From Winogradskyella psychrotolerans (lineage in GTDB: Bacteria > Bacteroidota > Bacteroidia > Flavobacteriales > Flavobacteriaceae): 64,000 nt of DNA. Shown here one piece after another: positions 37,428 through 47,167 of this stretch. Made by a program: the position numbers and the translations under genes. Under the pieces are notes generated by a model. That model did not search any database and was not told the origin of the DNA. It worked only from the letters and a program-made list of their open reading frames with translations. Position 1 is the first letter of the stretch. The number at the start of each line of letters is the position of its first letter. The stretch is taken from positions 186,001 to 250,000 of the forward strand of contig NZ_JAHKPS010000028.1 in assembly GCF_018860565.1 (NCBI RefSeq), given 5' to 3'.

Positions 37428-40400
37428 TTAAAAATTAACGTTCAAACCAAGTGACATGGTTTTAAATATTGGCGTACCTCCTCTTTGAGCTCCATAAGCC
37501 CTAGGGTTATCATCATCTACAAACTCTGGGTTGAAACCTTTATAGTCATCAGAAGTAATATAAAGTAAATTCTGAGCAGTAGCATATACTCTTAATTTTT
37601 CTATACCTAATCTAGATGTTACAGTCTCTGGTAACGTATAGCCAATATTTATATTTCTCAAAGAAAAATAGCCTGCACTTGAAATGACATCGTCTGTATG
37701 AACCCTTTGCTGTAAGAAAGAAGTGTGAGGTATGATACCTGCGTCAACAACTGCTTGTGGACTTGTAGTAGCACCTTGCCAAAATGTCCCAAAGTATTGA
37801 TCACCTATGTTTTTTACTTCAGCACCTTGACTTCCTTGAATCATAAAAGAAAAATCAAAATCAAATATTCTAAATTCATTAGATACACTCCATACAATCT
37901 CTGGATATGGATCTCCTAATATTGTCTTATCTTCATCTGTAATTAAACCATCACCATTTAAATCCTTAACAATAACATCTTCTGATGCACCATTAATAGG
38001 AATCCAAGGAGAATCATAATACTCATAAGCTAATTCTTCATCTACAACATAACCATAAAATGAAGATATTGGGTTTCCTACAGAATTGATCCATTGTGAA
38101 TTTCTACTAAAAGTATCTTCTAATAATGCCCCATCTGAATCCCCCAAACTTAGTAATTCGTTTTTGTTAGTAGATGCTATGATAGTAGTACCCCAAGAAA
38201 AATTCTCTTTAGAGATGTTTTTAGTTCTTAATTCAAACTCCCAACCACTATTTTGTACTTCACCTAAGTTTACAATTCCAGAATTAAATCCTGTTGCATA
38301 AGAAACAGGGTTTTCTAATAATAATTTATCACTTGTTCTTTTGTAATAATCTACTGATCCAGATATTCTATTATTTAAAAAGGCAAAATCTACTCCTGGA
38401 TTAAGTTCTTCTGAAGCTTCCCATTGTAATAAAGCATTTGCTATATTTAGCGCAGATACACCTGCAGTAACTCCACCTTCTGTAATAGCATTATTATTAT
38501 CTAACAATGCCAAGTAAGGCCATACATCTGTAATGTCATTACCTGTATCAAAGTTTTCACTTCCGGTAAGACCGTAACTAAATCTAAGTTTTAAGTTGCT
38601 TAAAAAATCACTATCTCTTAAGAAATTCTCTTTAGATATATTCCAACCAACAGATACTGCTGGGAAATTTCCCCATTTTGAATCTACTCCAAAAACAGAA
38701 CTTCCATCTCGTCTAAACGAAGCTGATAGTAAATATTTATCAGCGAAAGCATAGTTAACTCTTGCGAAATAACCGATCTTTCTTCTTACAAGGCTTATTT
38801 CTTCAATTTCAGAATATAAAGTTGCTCCTTCTAAGTTTTTAAGTAAATCATTAGAATACCCACTACCTTCTATTTGACTTAGGTCTGTTGTTCTAGATTG
38901 AATAGAAAAACCTGCCAAAACATCGAATTCATGATTTCCTATTGCTTTGCGGTAATTTAATGTATTGTCTGAAATAACTCTAGTTCTATCTCTATTTTGT
39001 AAACTATAACCAGCTCTACTTGCGCCATCTCCGTGGTGTTTTGTACCATCCCATCTTGTTCTTTTACGAAAATCTAATGTAACACCTAATGATGTCTTTG
39101 CCTTAAGACCATCTAAAATTTCATATTGTAAATATGTAGAACCTAACAATTTGGTATTGTACTCGTAATGCTCTCTTTCTACATATTGAGCGTATGCATT
39201 TGCATCTCCTGTAGTACGTGGTCTAGAACGACTACCGTCTCCATTGACATCAAGATTTCTTAAGTGATCTTCCTCAAAATAATCTCCTACTTTAACATCT
39301 GGGAAGTAATAGTTATCATTTGGATCGTCTTGATTTACAAACTGAAGTGACTCTTCTGTATGATATATTGGCAACCAAGGAGATTGTCTTAAAGGGTTGT
39401 GAATAGAAGTTGGTAAAGCTCTTCGTTTTGAATACGAAGGTGTGGCATTAATTCCAAATTTAAGATTTTTGGTCAATTTGGTATCCATTTTTAACCTTCC
39501 TGTAAATAACTTATAGTTATCTGTTATAACAACACCTTCGTCTTCAAGAAAACTAAGAGATGCACTAAATTTTGTATCCTTAGTACCTCCTCTTGCAGAA
39601 AAAGCATGACTTGTAATAACACCTCCATCAAAAAATACTTCTTGCCAATCTCTATCAACACCAAGTGTTGACACTAATAATTGTGCATATTGTGTGGTAT
39701 TAGAAAGTTCTCCTGTTGCAGCCAATTCTTGAGCTGCCCAACCTGAAACACTCTTCTTATAATCGTCACTTTCAAATGCTTCTTTCCATCCTGTGTAGGT
39801 ATCGTAACTAAATTTTGTTTTTCCTTCCTTACCACTCTTTGTAGTAATTAAAATTACACCGTTAGCTCCTTCACTACCATATATAGCTGCAGATGCTGCA
39901 TCTTTTAATACTTCAAAAGATTCTACATCATTCATATTTAAAGACCCAAGAAAATCAGAACTCACAACGATTCCATCTACTACTACAGCAGGTCCTGAAT
40001 CAGCAGCAATAGATCCAAAACCTCTAATCGTGATTGTTGGTGCCGCACCAGCTTCTGCTGAAGTCGCTTGAATATTAACACCAGACACTTGGCCTATTAA
40101 AGCATCATCAACTCTAGCTACTGCTATTTGATCTAAATTTTCGTTCTTTACTTTTGATACAGAACCTGTTAAATGACTTTTCTTTTGTGTACCATATCCA
40201 ACAACAACAACCTCATCTAACGTATTTGTGTCTTCTGCTAATTTTACATTAAGTGTTTTTTGGGCATCAATAATTACGGTTTGAGTTACATATCCTATGT
40301 ATGAAAATTGTATAACATCTCCACTTTTAACTTCTAATTGATAATTCCCATCAAAATCGGTCGATGCTCCTTTCGTAGTACCGACAACAATAATATTAGC

Positions 40401-40526
40401 TCCAGGAATAGGCATATTATCTGCCCCAGATGTCACTGTACCCTTGAGGATATAGCTATCCTGAGCAAAAATCATTACACTAAAAAACAGTGCAACAATT
40501 GTAATGAGTTTAACTTTTAAATTCAT
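37428..40526 (-). CDS. susC: SusC/RagA TonB-dependent outer membrane transporter
   Basis: 1032 residues. Signal peptide (TIVALFFSVMIFAQ), a CarboxypepD_reg-like N-terminal extension (LKGTVTSGADNMPIPGANII), plug domain with LDEVVVVGYGTQKKSHLTGS and the SusC hallmark FEVLKDAASAAIYGSEGANG, then a beta-barrel ending in GLNVNF. It imports alginate oligosaccharides with TonB energy. The promoter 130-165 bases upstream has three tandem TGGnnnACCA sites. Confidence 0.95.
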   Translation of the reverse strand: MNLKVKLITIVALFFSVMIFAQDSYILKGTVTSGADNMPIPGANIIVVGTTKGASTDFDGNYQLEVKSGDVIQFSYIGYVTQTVIIDAQKTLNVKLAEDTNTLDEVVVVGYGTQKKSHLTGSVSKVKNENLDQIAVARVDDALIGQVSGVNIQATSAEAGAAPTITIRGFGSIAADSGPAVVVDGIVVSSDFLGSLNMNDVESFEVLKDAASAAIYGSEGANGVILITTKSGKEGKTKFSYDTYTGWKEAFESDDYKKSVSGWAAQELAATGELSNTTQYAQLLVSTLGVDRDWQEVFFDGGVITSHAFSARGGTKDTKFSASLSFLEDEGVVITDNYKLFTGRLKMDTKLTKNLKFGINATPSYSKRRALPTSIHNPLRQSPWLPIYHTEESLQFVNQDDPNDNYYFPDVKVGDYFEEDHLRNLDVNGDGSRSRPRTTGDANAYAQYVEREHYEYNTKLLGSTYLQYEILDGLKAKTSLGVTLDFRKRTRWDGTKHHGDGASRAGYSLQNRDRTRVISDNTLNYRKAIGNHEFDVLAGFSIQSRTTDLSQIEGSGYSNDLLKNLEGATLYSEIEEISLVRRKIGYFARVNYAFADKYLLSASFRRDGSSVFGVDSKWGNFPAVSVGWNISKENFLRDSDFLSNLKLRFSYGLTGSENFDTGNDITDVWPYLALLDNNNAITEGGVTAGVSALNIANALLQWEASEELNPGVDFAFLNNRISGSVDYYKRTSDKLLLENPVSYATGFNSGIVNLGEVQNSGWEFELRTKNISKENFSWGTTIIASTNKNELLSLGDSDGALLEDTFSRNSQWINSVGNPISSFYGYVVDEELAYEYYDSPWIPINGASEDVIVKDLNGDGLITDEDKTILGDPYPEIVWSVSNEFRIFDFDFSFMIQGSQGAEVKNIGDQYFGTFWQGATTSPQAVVDAGIIPHTSFLQQRVHTDDVISSAGYFSLRNINIGYTLPETVTSRLGIEKLRVYATAQNLLYITSDDYKGFNPEFVDDDNPRAYGAQRGGTPIFKTMSLGLNVNF

Positions 40527-40628
40527 AATTCATTGTTTAAAATTAGATTGTTTATTTATTAGCTTGTTTTATAACTTCAGTTACTTGCTTAACACATTAA
40601 AAATGGCAACAAATTCTATGTTATTTAC

Positions 40629-40664
40629 TGGAAAACCAAATTGGTTAACCAGATTGGAAAACCA
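40629..40664. promoter_or_regulatory. Three tandem TGGnnnACCA operators, 13-bp period (susC promoter)
   Basis: TGGAAAACCA (40629-40638), TGGTTAACCA (40642-40651) and TGGAAAACCA (40655-40664) start exactly 13 bp apart. The last overlaps two bases of the susC -7 element. Each is of the FadR-subfamily form T-n-G-T-nn-A-C-n-A or one base off. They would cover the transcription start. Confidence 0.8.
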
Positions 40665-40693
40665 AATATATACAAAATTTTGTTAAATACAAC
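40663..40693 (-). promoter_or_regulatory. susC promoter
   Basis: On the minus strand GTTG (40690-40693), a 19-base spacer and TATATTTG (40663-40670), a perfect -7. Leader of about 130 bases. The tandem operators begin inside the -7 element and continue downstream. Confidence 0.65.
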
Positions 40694-40820
40694 GTTTTCG
40701 TGAAATTTATATGTTAATTAAGCAAATGTTTAGGTTAAAATAGTGAACATTCAATTTAAAAGCTATAACCCATTACCACTCTATAAAGCTCATAGAACAC
40801 GTCTGGCCGTTTTATTGTAG

Positions 40821-41192
40821 TTATTTGTCGCCAAAATAAGACACCTCACCACCGCTTAAAAAATCTTCTCTTACTGGACTAAAAGTATCAATTAGTTCTC
40901 CTTCTTCTAGGCAAACTGCGCTATGTAGTAAGTTAGGCTCAATATATACACCATCTCCTGCTTCTACAATTTGTTTTTCACCATCAATTTCAAATTCAAA
41001 TTTACCAGAAACACAGTATGTTGCTTGCGTATGAAAATGTTGGTGTGGCGCACCTAATGCTCCTTTGTCAAATTTTACTCTTACCATCATAATTTGGTTA
41101 TCATATCCTAAGAACTTTCTAGATACTCCTCCTCCAAGTTTTTCCCATTCCATGTCTTTTGTAACAATGTACTTTTCGCTAAATCTTTTCAT
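40821..41192 (-). CDS. kdgF: KdgF cupin, unsaturated uronate to DEH conversion
   Basis: 123 residues from the ATG at 41192 (MKRFSEKYIV). The in-frame start 18 codons upstream would overlap the PL17 gene and adds an unlikely sequence. Single cupin with metal ligands in APHQHFHTQATYCVSG (His, His, Gln) and NLLHSAVCL (His), and the KdgF-typical end LIDTFSPVREDFL. It linearises 4,5-unsaturated monouronate to DEH. No signal peptide, so it is cytoplasmic. 22 bases after the PL17 gene, so co-transcribed. Confidence 0.93.
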   Translation of the reverse strand: MKRFSEKYIVTKDMEWEKLGGGVSRKFLGYDNQIMMVRVKFDKGALGAPHQHFHTQATYCVSGKFEFEIDGEKQIVEAGDGVYIEPNLLHSAVCLEEGELIDTFSPVREDFLSGGEVSYFGDK

Positions 41193-41214
41193 AATTTTTA
41201 TTGTTTTGTATGTT

Positions 41215-43500
41215 TTATTTAAAATAATAAGAACCTGACCACTCATAGTTCTTACCGTTAATTTTTAATGTGTGTTTGGCATCTTTAGCGGCATTATCAT
41301 TTGATAGTATAAAAACTCTAGAAACGCCTGATTTAAATTCCAACTCTAAAGCCGTATACGCTTTATTATCTACTACAACTTTTATAGCTTTAAATTGACT
41401 ATATGCCATGTTGGCTTTTTCGGCTACAGGATCGTAATCGCCATGCGATTCTATAATGGAAGCAAACACCGTAGATTTCGTATTTTTCTTGCTAATGATT
41501 ATTGCGGGATCTCTTCGTAAATTAAACTTAGCGTCGTTAGCACCAATTCTGGCTAAAATAATGTCATCATTATTTGAAGTTGCAGATGTTATACTGTAAA
41601 AGGTTCTATTATTTAGCCATGTAAACTGAATATGACCTGCTTCGGCTTTCCCTTGAGCTTCTTTCCATAAGTGCTGATAGCCATTTTTATCACTTAATTG
41701 CTCCAAGTTTTTTTTAGCCTTATAGTCAAAACTTGTTGAAATTATTTGCCCAAAATAATAATACGGAAAGTCATATTGGTTTTCTTTTTCTGAACTTACT
41801 TTAAAAAGATCTAGGACATATGGTTTTTTGTGTCCTGCATCTTTAATTAACAACATCGTACGATGAAAATTAGTACCTGGATAAGCATTGGTTTCTTTAG
41901 CACTCATAATTTGAACATTCGGATTTGAAGCATCGAATAAATATTTTTCAGAATGATTATTACTTCCTACTGCAAAATCATAATTAAAGTGTGAGGTTTC
42001 ATTTTGAGTGACAGTATTATGAGCAATAGTGTGCTTTGCAAAGGTTTTATTTTCCTTTAAATATCCACCACCGTTTTTTTGCTCTATGTTCACAAAACGA
42101 GACAAACCGTAATCTTGTATAACTTCCTCTCCGTCCTCATATAGTGAAAACGATAATTTATCGTAATGTCCATGACTTAAGCCTTGCCCTGTATATTTCA
42201 TTACTAATCCTACGGTATTATTATCATCGTTATACCTTAATATTCCTACAGCTCCTTCATCTCCTTTGGCTCCATCTTTTAATTCCATAGATTTTTTAAT
42301 GAATGGTTTTTCCTTACCATCCCGTAAACCTATAGCAACATCTAAGCCAGCCGCATTTAACTGCACTGCATTTTGAGCTTTTGCTACAGAGAGTAATTCT
42401 GGTTTTTGATTTCCGTAGTGATAGGCAATATCTACAACTGACACCAACGAAGAGGTGAAGTAAGACATTCCTTTTTGACCATCATTTAAAGGGAAAAATT
42501 CACCATTTGCATCTGTTAAATTTAGAAGGGCATCAACAGCTTTTAAAAGCACACCATCTTTATATTCAAAAATCTTTAATTCTGGCTTTTTATTTTGGAG
42601 TGCTTCGGCAAATATCATAAATGGATACATAGCATAACGTTGATAATAAGGACCTTCTGTATAAAACCCATCAGGAGAAAAAGGGCCATCTAAGTTTGAT
42701 AAAAAACCTGCTTTTCCGTCTTTATCATAAATATAACCACCATCATTATCTAAAGCATTATTGTCTATATCTATGTTTTTAAGTCCATATAATGCACGAT
42801 TTAATAATTCGTCATCATCCATAACTAAACCAATCATACCAACTGAAACATTTCCCCAAGTACTATGGTTGTGAATACGGTTAAAGTATTTTGGCGTTTC
42901 TATAGATAAGAAATCTGCATATGGTCTAAAAAAGCTTTTATTTAAATAGTCGCTCTGTTCTTTTGGCAACCAATCGTAAATACAATCGTAGGCTTGACTT
43001 GTATATGTTAACCAATTTGAATCGTTGAGACATTGCCAGAAAAATTTGCCTCTCGCATAAGAACGTTCTTGAGGGTGCCGATTTAAAGTTGGATATAATT
43101 TTGCATATTCTAACAACATATCTCTTACATAAATAGCATATTTTTCATCTTCTAAAAGCTGAAATAAAACACCAGCTTTTTGCATATTTTTATAGTTTAA
43201 AGTATGCTGAGTATGCGTATAACCTCCTGCCATATCTTTAGGAATTGGCACATCTATACCTGCTTTTATAGCCAAATCCACGTCTTGTTTTACAGCAGCT
43301 AAAGTAGCGTCAAAAACAGGAACATTTCGTAATTGCGATTTTATGTTAGAAACACTATTTTGGGTAAGTATTAAGTTTGGGTGACTTCCGTTTTGGTTAG
43401 CGGTATTGCTTTCAGAAACAGAACTACGTTCTTCTTTACAAGAGAAATTAGAAAACAAAAAAACGATTGCAAGAAAAGAGAAAATAAGTTGATTTTTCAT
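41215..43500 (-). CDS. Polysaccharide lyase family 17 oligoalginate lyase
   Basis: 761 residues from the ATG at 43500. Lipoprotein signal with Cys after FLFSNFS. N-terminal alpha-toroid with HTQHTLNYKNM, NRIHNHSTWGNVSVGMIGLV (catalytic Asn/His region) and YTEGPYYQRYAMYPF (catalytic Tyr); C-terminal heparinase II/III-like beta-sandwich with QGLSHGHYDKLSFSLYEDG and KHTIAHNTVTQNE. Family enzymes act exolytically on oligoalginate to release monouronate, probably here in the periplasm. It has its own promoter with two tandem operators close to the start codon. Confidence 0.94.
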   Translation of the reverse strand: MKNQLIFSFLAIVFLFSNFSCKEERSSVSESNTANQNGSHPNLILTQNSVSNIKSQLRNVPVFDATLAAVKQDVDLAIKAGIDVPIPKDMAGGYTHTQHTLNYKNMQKAGVLFQLLEDEKYAIYVRDMLLEYAKLYPTLNRHPQERSYARGKFFWQCLNDSNWLTYTSQAYDCIYDWLPKEQSDYLNKSFFRPYADFLSIETPKYFNRIHNHSTWGNVSVGMIGLVMDDDELLNRALYGLKNIDIDNNALDNDGGYIYDKDGKAGFLSNLDGPFSPDGFYTEGPYYQRYAMYPFMIFAEALQNKKPELKIFEYKDGVLLKAVDALLNLTDANGEFFPLNDGQKGMSYFTSSLVSVVDIAYHYGNQKPELLSVAKAQNAVQLNAAGLDVAIGLRDGKEKPFIKKSMELKDGAKGDEGAVGILRYNDDNNTVGLVMKYTGQGLSHGHYDKLSFSLYEDGEEVIQDYGLSRFVNIEQKNGGGYLKENKTFAKHTIAHNTVTQNETSHFNYDFAVGSNNHSEKYLFDASNPNVQIMSAKETNAYPGTNFHRTMLLIKDAGHKKPYVLDLFKVSSEKENQYDFPYYYFGQIISTSFDYKAKKNLEQLSDKNGYQHLWKEAQGKAEAGHIQFTWLNNRTFYSITSATSNNDDIILARIGANDAKFNLRRDPAIIISKKNTKSTVFASIIESHGDYDPVAEKANMAYSQFKAIKVVVDNKAYTALELEFKSGVSRVFILSNDNAAKDAKHTLKINGKNYEWSGSYYFK

Positions 43501-43507
43501 ACAAAAT

Positions 43508-43530
43508 TGGTTTACCAAATTGGTTTACCA
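43508..43530. promoter_or_regulatory. Two tandem TGGTTTACCA operators, 13-bp period (PL17 promoter)
   Basis: TGGTTTACCA at 43508-43517 and 43521-43530, identical and 13 bp apart. A degenerate third copy (AAGTTAACCA, 43547-43556) lies on the same 13-bp lattice over the -33 element. The pair covers the -7 end, the transcription start and the region up to 8 bases from the start codon. Confidence 0.8.
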
Positions 43531-43558
43531 ATATACGTGTTTTTTGAAGTTAACCAAA
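43528..43558 (-). promoter_or_regulatory. PL17-kdgF promoter
   Basis: On the minus strand TTTG (43555-43558), 19-base spacer, TATATTGG (43528-43535; one mismatch to TAnnTTTG). The leader would be about 20 bases. An alternative perfect -7 (TAGTTTTG, 43580-43587) lacks a -33 and is less placed with the operators. Confidence 0.55.
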
Positions 43559-43701
43559 AAAATGTATTAACAATTAACACAAAACTATATTAATTTGCTC
43601 TCTTATTCTTAATTTGATTTTAGAACATGTAATTAGAAAGGCTCAAAAAACCTATAATTACACCAAATAAAAACGACAATCTTAGTGCTTAAAGTCAACG
43701 A

Positions 43702-44748
43702 CTATTTATTAGGCGAAGTTCCTTCTCCTACTGTTGCTTCTTTAAACCAAACTTCAGCATAGCATCCATTTTCGTATTGCTTTGCTATATCTCCATTATA
43801 AATTTGGGCTCCTGTACTCCAAACCATATTATCCTCAGGCTTTTTACCGTTGGTTTGATTATATGCTCCTTGTTTAAAATAATTTATTTCTCCTGCATAA
43901 GCATTTTCACGTTCTACTCCATCACGACCTATAGAGGCATATAAAGTCCAAATTTGTTGAGGAATAGCTTCTTTTGTTGTAAAATCTGATTTTAATAAAT
44001 TTTTAGTAAACGTTTTGGTGTCGTGGTTTTCACTTGTAAAGGTTAAATACATTATACCTTTATAAACATTTACTTCATAACTAAATTCTTCACCTAAGGC
44101 AATCCCATCTATTGGTTCTACAGGATAGGTCTCTGGACTTGTACCAACAACCGACATATCATAACCCCAAACCGCTGTAGAATAATCCCATCTTTTAGAA
44201 TTATCACCTGCCGTATTGATTTCATAATTCCAAAAAACAGAACCTTTTGTGTGTCCCGGAAATTTTTTATAATAGATTTTTAAAGGTTCATTTTCATGAC
44301 CTTCATCACTATGTATTTGACCAACAACTACAGAATATGATGCTCCAACTCTAGCATCTCCTGAAACCGAAACATGTTGCACTTTTAATGTTCCTGTTAA
44401 TTTACCTCCGGTTTCGGGCACCCAATGTTTTTTTTGCCCTAATTCTGTTCTGGTGTTACTTGAAGTACGAGAAGTAATACCTGAATTAGGTGTTTTATAC
44501 ACTACCCAATCCCTATTGTTTTCGTTTTCTACATAGAAAAAATCCTTTTTATCATAGCCAACTAAATCTTTAACACTAGTACCATCACCTAAAAGAATCT
44601 TCCATTGATCCATAAACGGAATAACATCACTTGGGTATTTTTTTACTATTTCAGTTGTTTCTTCAGCTTTTATTTCTGATGATGCTGTTTCGTTCTTACA
44701 CGATACAATTGTTAAAAGTATAGCGAAGGTGAATAGTGTTTTTTTCAT
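43702..44748 (-). CDS. Polysaccharide lyase family 7 alginate lyase, lipoprotein
   Basis: 348 residues. Lipobox Cys in LLTIVSCKNETASSE. PL7 motifs: SNTRTELGQKKHW (Arg), YSVVVGQIHSDEG (Gln, His) and INYFKQGAYNQTNG (Tyr, Lys). Probably surface- or periplasm-anchored endo-acting alginate lyase. Motif variants differ from the other PL7 protein of this locus (SELREQ and YFKAGNYFQ there), so the two belong to different subfamilies. 24 bases after PL6. Confidence 0.93.
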   Translation of the reverse strand: MKKTLFTFAILLTIVSCKNETASSEIKAEETTEIVKKYPSDVIPFMDQWKILLGDGTSVKDLVGYDKKDFFYVENENNRDWVVYKTPNSGITSRTSSNTRTELGQKKHWVPETGGKLTGTLKVQHVSVSGDARVGASYSVVVGQIHSDEGHENEPLKIYYKKFPGHTKGSVFWNYEINTAGDNSKRWDYSTAVWGYDMSVVGTSPETYPVEPIDGIALGEEFSYEVNVYKGIMYLTFTSENHDTKTFTKNLLKSDFTTKEAIPQQIWTLYASIGRDGVERENAYAGEINYFKQGAYNQTNGKKPEDNMVWSTGAQIYNGDIAKQYENGCYAEVWFKEATVGEGTSPNK

Positions 44749-44772
44749 GTATAGAATAATTTAGCAGTTAGA

Positions 44773-47079
44773 TTAATACATCAGCGTCATAACTAAGTTT
44801 TCTTCTGTCTTAATTTGCCCTGAATTGATAAGGGTGTTGTTTGACTCAACATTGTTTTTTGCTCCCCAAAGAATGGAAACAAATTTCACCTTATTGTTTT
44901 TAAAGGTATTATTATTAATATTCACATTTACAATTCCGTTATGGTTTAACAATCTTTGGTTTTTCTCTTCTGATCCACTATTTGTAAAGGTACTGTTAGT
45001 AATTAAAAGATTTCCTCCAATAGTAGACTCGTCGTAACCACCTCTATAATAATCAACAACATTTTGTTTTACATTATTAAAAGTACAGTTATCAATGGTT
45101 AGATACTCTGTGTTATAATCTCCTCTGTCGTTTGTTTCTTCAGATAATTCGATACCATTTTCACAATCAGCAATTGTAGTGTTTTTGAAAGTGATCTCTT
45201 CTGAAAACGCTTGTTTGTATACTCTTAACGCGTAATTAAAATTGCTGATTTCAGAATCTATAACTTCTAAACCAAAATGATTAGACATATTTTCTTTTAA
45301 ACTGGCAAATGCATAATTTGAAGTGTTACCTATTAGCTTAATGTTCTTAACTGTTAATTTCCCATAAGGGGTTAAAGAAAAAGCAGGTGTATTTGCAGCT
45401 CCCTCGTGTACTATTTCGGTATTACCTTTAGATTGAATAGTGATGGTTTTATCAATAATTAAAGATTCTGAAATCTTAAAAACTTCAGCATTTAATTCTA
45501 AAATATCTCCATTTCCTGCGTCTTTAAGTTTAGCCACTAATTCTGAAGCATTTGATACACTATGCGTTTTAGGGTCTCTAACTTCTACTTCATTTGAATA
45601 CCAATCTGCACCGTAATTGGCTTTATTCAAAATATCTAACTTGATATTTTCTACATCTAAAATCGCCCCCACCTGATTTGACTTACCTCTTGAATTTCCT
45701 AATACATCTTCAGTGATTGTTTCAAAATCAAAACCGTTATAAACCTCAACATCACTAAAACCAGAAACTGGAGCAGAAATACCTGAACCTATAGGCGTTA
45801 GTGTTAATTTTTTTGAAGTTAATCCGTCTCTTTTAGAAAAATCTACTCCATTATTATCTATAATATTGCTTGCAAAAGTTACACCATCAGCTTTATCGTG
45901 CTCAATAATTGGATTAGCATCACCAACAGAATTATAGATAACATTATTTACAACTTCTGTTCTTAATGGTCTAGCGGAACGAATTTCTGATTTAGGTAAT
46001 ACATCAGCTTGCGAAATATTAGTACCAACCCCAAACTGCCAAGGCGAATCTGAATCTATAAACGTATTATAAGCAACAACCACATCTGTTACCTGATTAT
46101 ACCTATTTAATGGCGATTTTGGTATTCCGTTCATAATTGCTATTGGACTTCTAAAATTCTTTCCTTTTATTTTATAAAAAAGGTTATTTGTAATCCAATG
46201 CCCTGTATTAATAATTCTTATTCCACCATATTGGTCGTTTACACCATCACCAATAAAATAATTACCATCAACAGTAACATAGTTTCCATGACGTGTTACT
46301 ACAGAGCCTTCACTTTTATAAAATACATTATTTTTAATGATGTTGAAGTTAGTTTTGCTTGATATAATTTCAACTTCACCATTGCATTCTTCAAATAAAT
46401 TATTGGCAATTGTTGTATTACTTGGACTCATAGATGTAAAACTGCTTCCTAATTGAATGGTTTCACCTCTTGCACCACCTTTTCTAGGTCTTGGCCCAAA
46501 ATGATTGTTTATAATGTTATGATAGTTTCTTATACTTTGATTCCCTTTAAGATCTACCCTAACTGTTGGTCCGCCATTAGTTTTACCAGCAATATAACAG
46601 TTACTTAATTCATTTTGCTTTCCGTAAAACTGCACCCAAATATTATCTTGGTCTCGTTCTAAATTATTAAAATCCAGAATAACACAATTTGTAACTTTAG
46701 AATGATTTGCAACCTCTTTTGCACTAGTTCTGAATGCAATTACGTTAGTTTTAGGAGAATGACCGTTTCTAAAAAACAATCCACTAACCTCTAAGTGATT
46801 TCCGCTTAGTTCTAAACTGGAAACACCTTCAATAAAAACCTCTCCTGCTGTTTCTGCTTTTAAGATAATTGGGTTTTCTTCTGTACCATTTCCTAAAAAT
46901 TTAATTTCAACATCTTTCCAAACTCCATTAGCTAAAACAATTTCATCTCCAGCTTTGCAGTCTTTAATAGCAGCGTTTAATTCTTCTAGATTAGACACCT
47001 TAATTAGCTTAGAGATTTTAGGCTTACTACAAGCTGTAAGTAATACTAATAGACAAATAATGGTTGTTATTTTTTTCAT
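44773..47079 (-). CDS. Polysaccharide lyase family 6 alginate lyase, two-domain
   Basis: 768 residues from the ATG at 47079 (MKKITTIICLLVLLTACSKP). Lipobox Cys at the end of the signal. Right-handed beta-helix of the PL6/chondroitinase B type: KGGARGETIQLGSSF, ECNGEVEIISSKTNFN with the catalytic Lys, and SVVTRHGNYVTVDGNYF with the catalytic Arg. A second beta-helix domain begins near residue 505 (VSNASELVAKLKDAGNGD). Length fits the two-domain PL6 group. It cleaves alginate, often polyMG or polyG, outside or in the periplasm. Confidence 0.92.
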   Translation of the reverse strand: MKKITTIICLLVLLTACSKPKISKLIKVSNLEELNAAIKDCKAGDEIVLANGVWKDVEIKFLGNGTEENPIILKAETAGEVFIEGVSSLELSGNHLEVSGLFFRNGHSPKTNVIAFRTSAKEVANHSKVTNCVILDFNNLERDQDNIWVQFYGKQNELSNCYIAGKTNGGPTVRVDLKGNQSIRNYHNIINNHFGPRPRKGGARGETIQLGSSFTSMSPSNTTIANNLFEECNGEVEIISSKTNFNIIKNNVFYKSEGSVVTRHGNYVTVDGNYFIGDGVNDQYGGIRIINTGHWITNNLFYKIKGKNFRSPIAIMNGIPKSPLNRYNQVTDVVVAYNTFIDSDSPWQFGVGTNISQADVLPKSEIRSARPLRTEVVNNVIYNSVGDANPIIEHDKADGVTFASNIIDNNGVDFSKRDGLTSKKLTLTPIGSGISAPVSGFSDVEVYNGFDFETITEDVLGNSRGKSNQVGAILDVENIKLDILNKANYGADWYSNEVEVRDPKTHSVSNASELVAKLKDAGNGDILELNAEVFKISESLIIDKTITIQSKGNTEIVHEGAANTPAFSLTPYGKLTVKNIKLIGNTSNYAFASLKENMSNHFGLEVIDSEISNFNYALRVYKQAFSEEITFKNTTIADCENGIELSEETNDRGDYNTEYLTIDNCTFNNVKQNVVDYYRGGYDESTIGGNLLITNSTFTNSGSEEKNQRLLNHNGIVNVNINNNTFKNNKVKFVSILWGAKNNVESNNTLINSGQIKTEENLVMTLMY

Positions 47080-47112
47080 AAATGGCACTATTTTATTTCA
47101 TATATTGTTAAA

Positions 47113-47145
47113 AAGACAAAAGCCTTTTGTTTTTAAAAGGCTTTT
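47113..47145 (-). terminator. Hairpin between the T9SS gene and PL6
   Basis: AAAAGCCTTTT (47118-47128) and AAAAGGCTTTT (47135-47145) form an 11-bp stem with a 6-base loop, 23 bases after the stop of the upstream gene. On the minus strand the T run is interrupted (GTCTTTTT), so it may be a partial terminator; PL6 has no TGGnnnACCA sites of its own. Confidence 0.6.
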
Positions 47146-47167
47146 TTAATAGTTATTAAAGCTTAGA

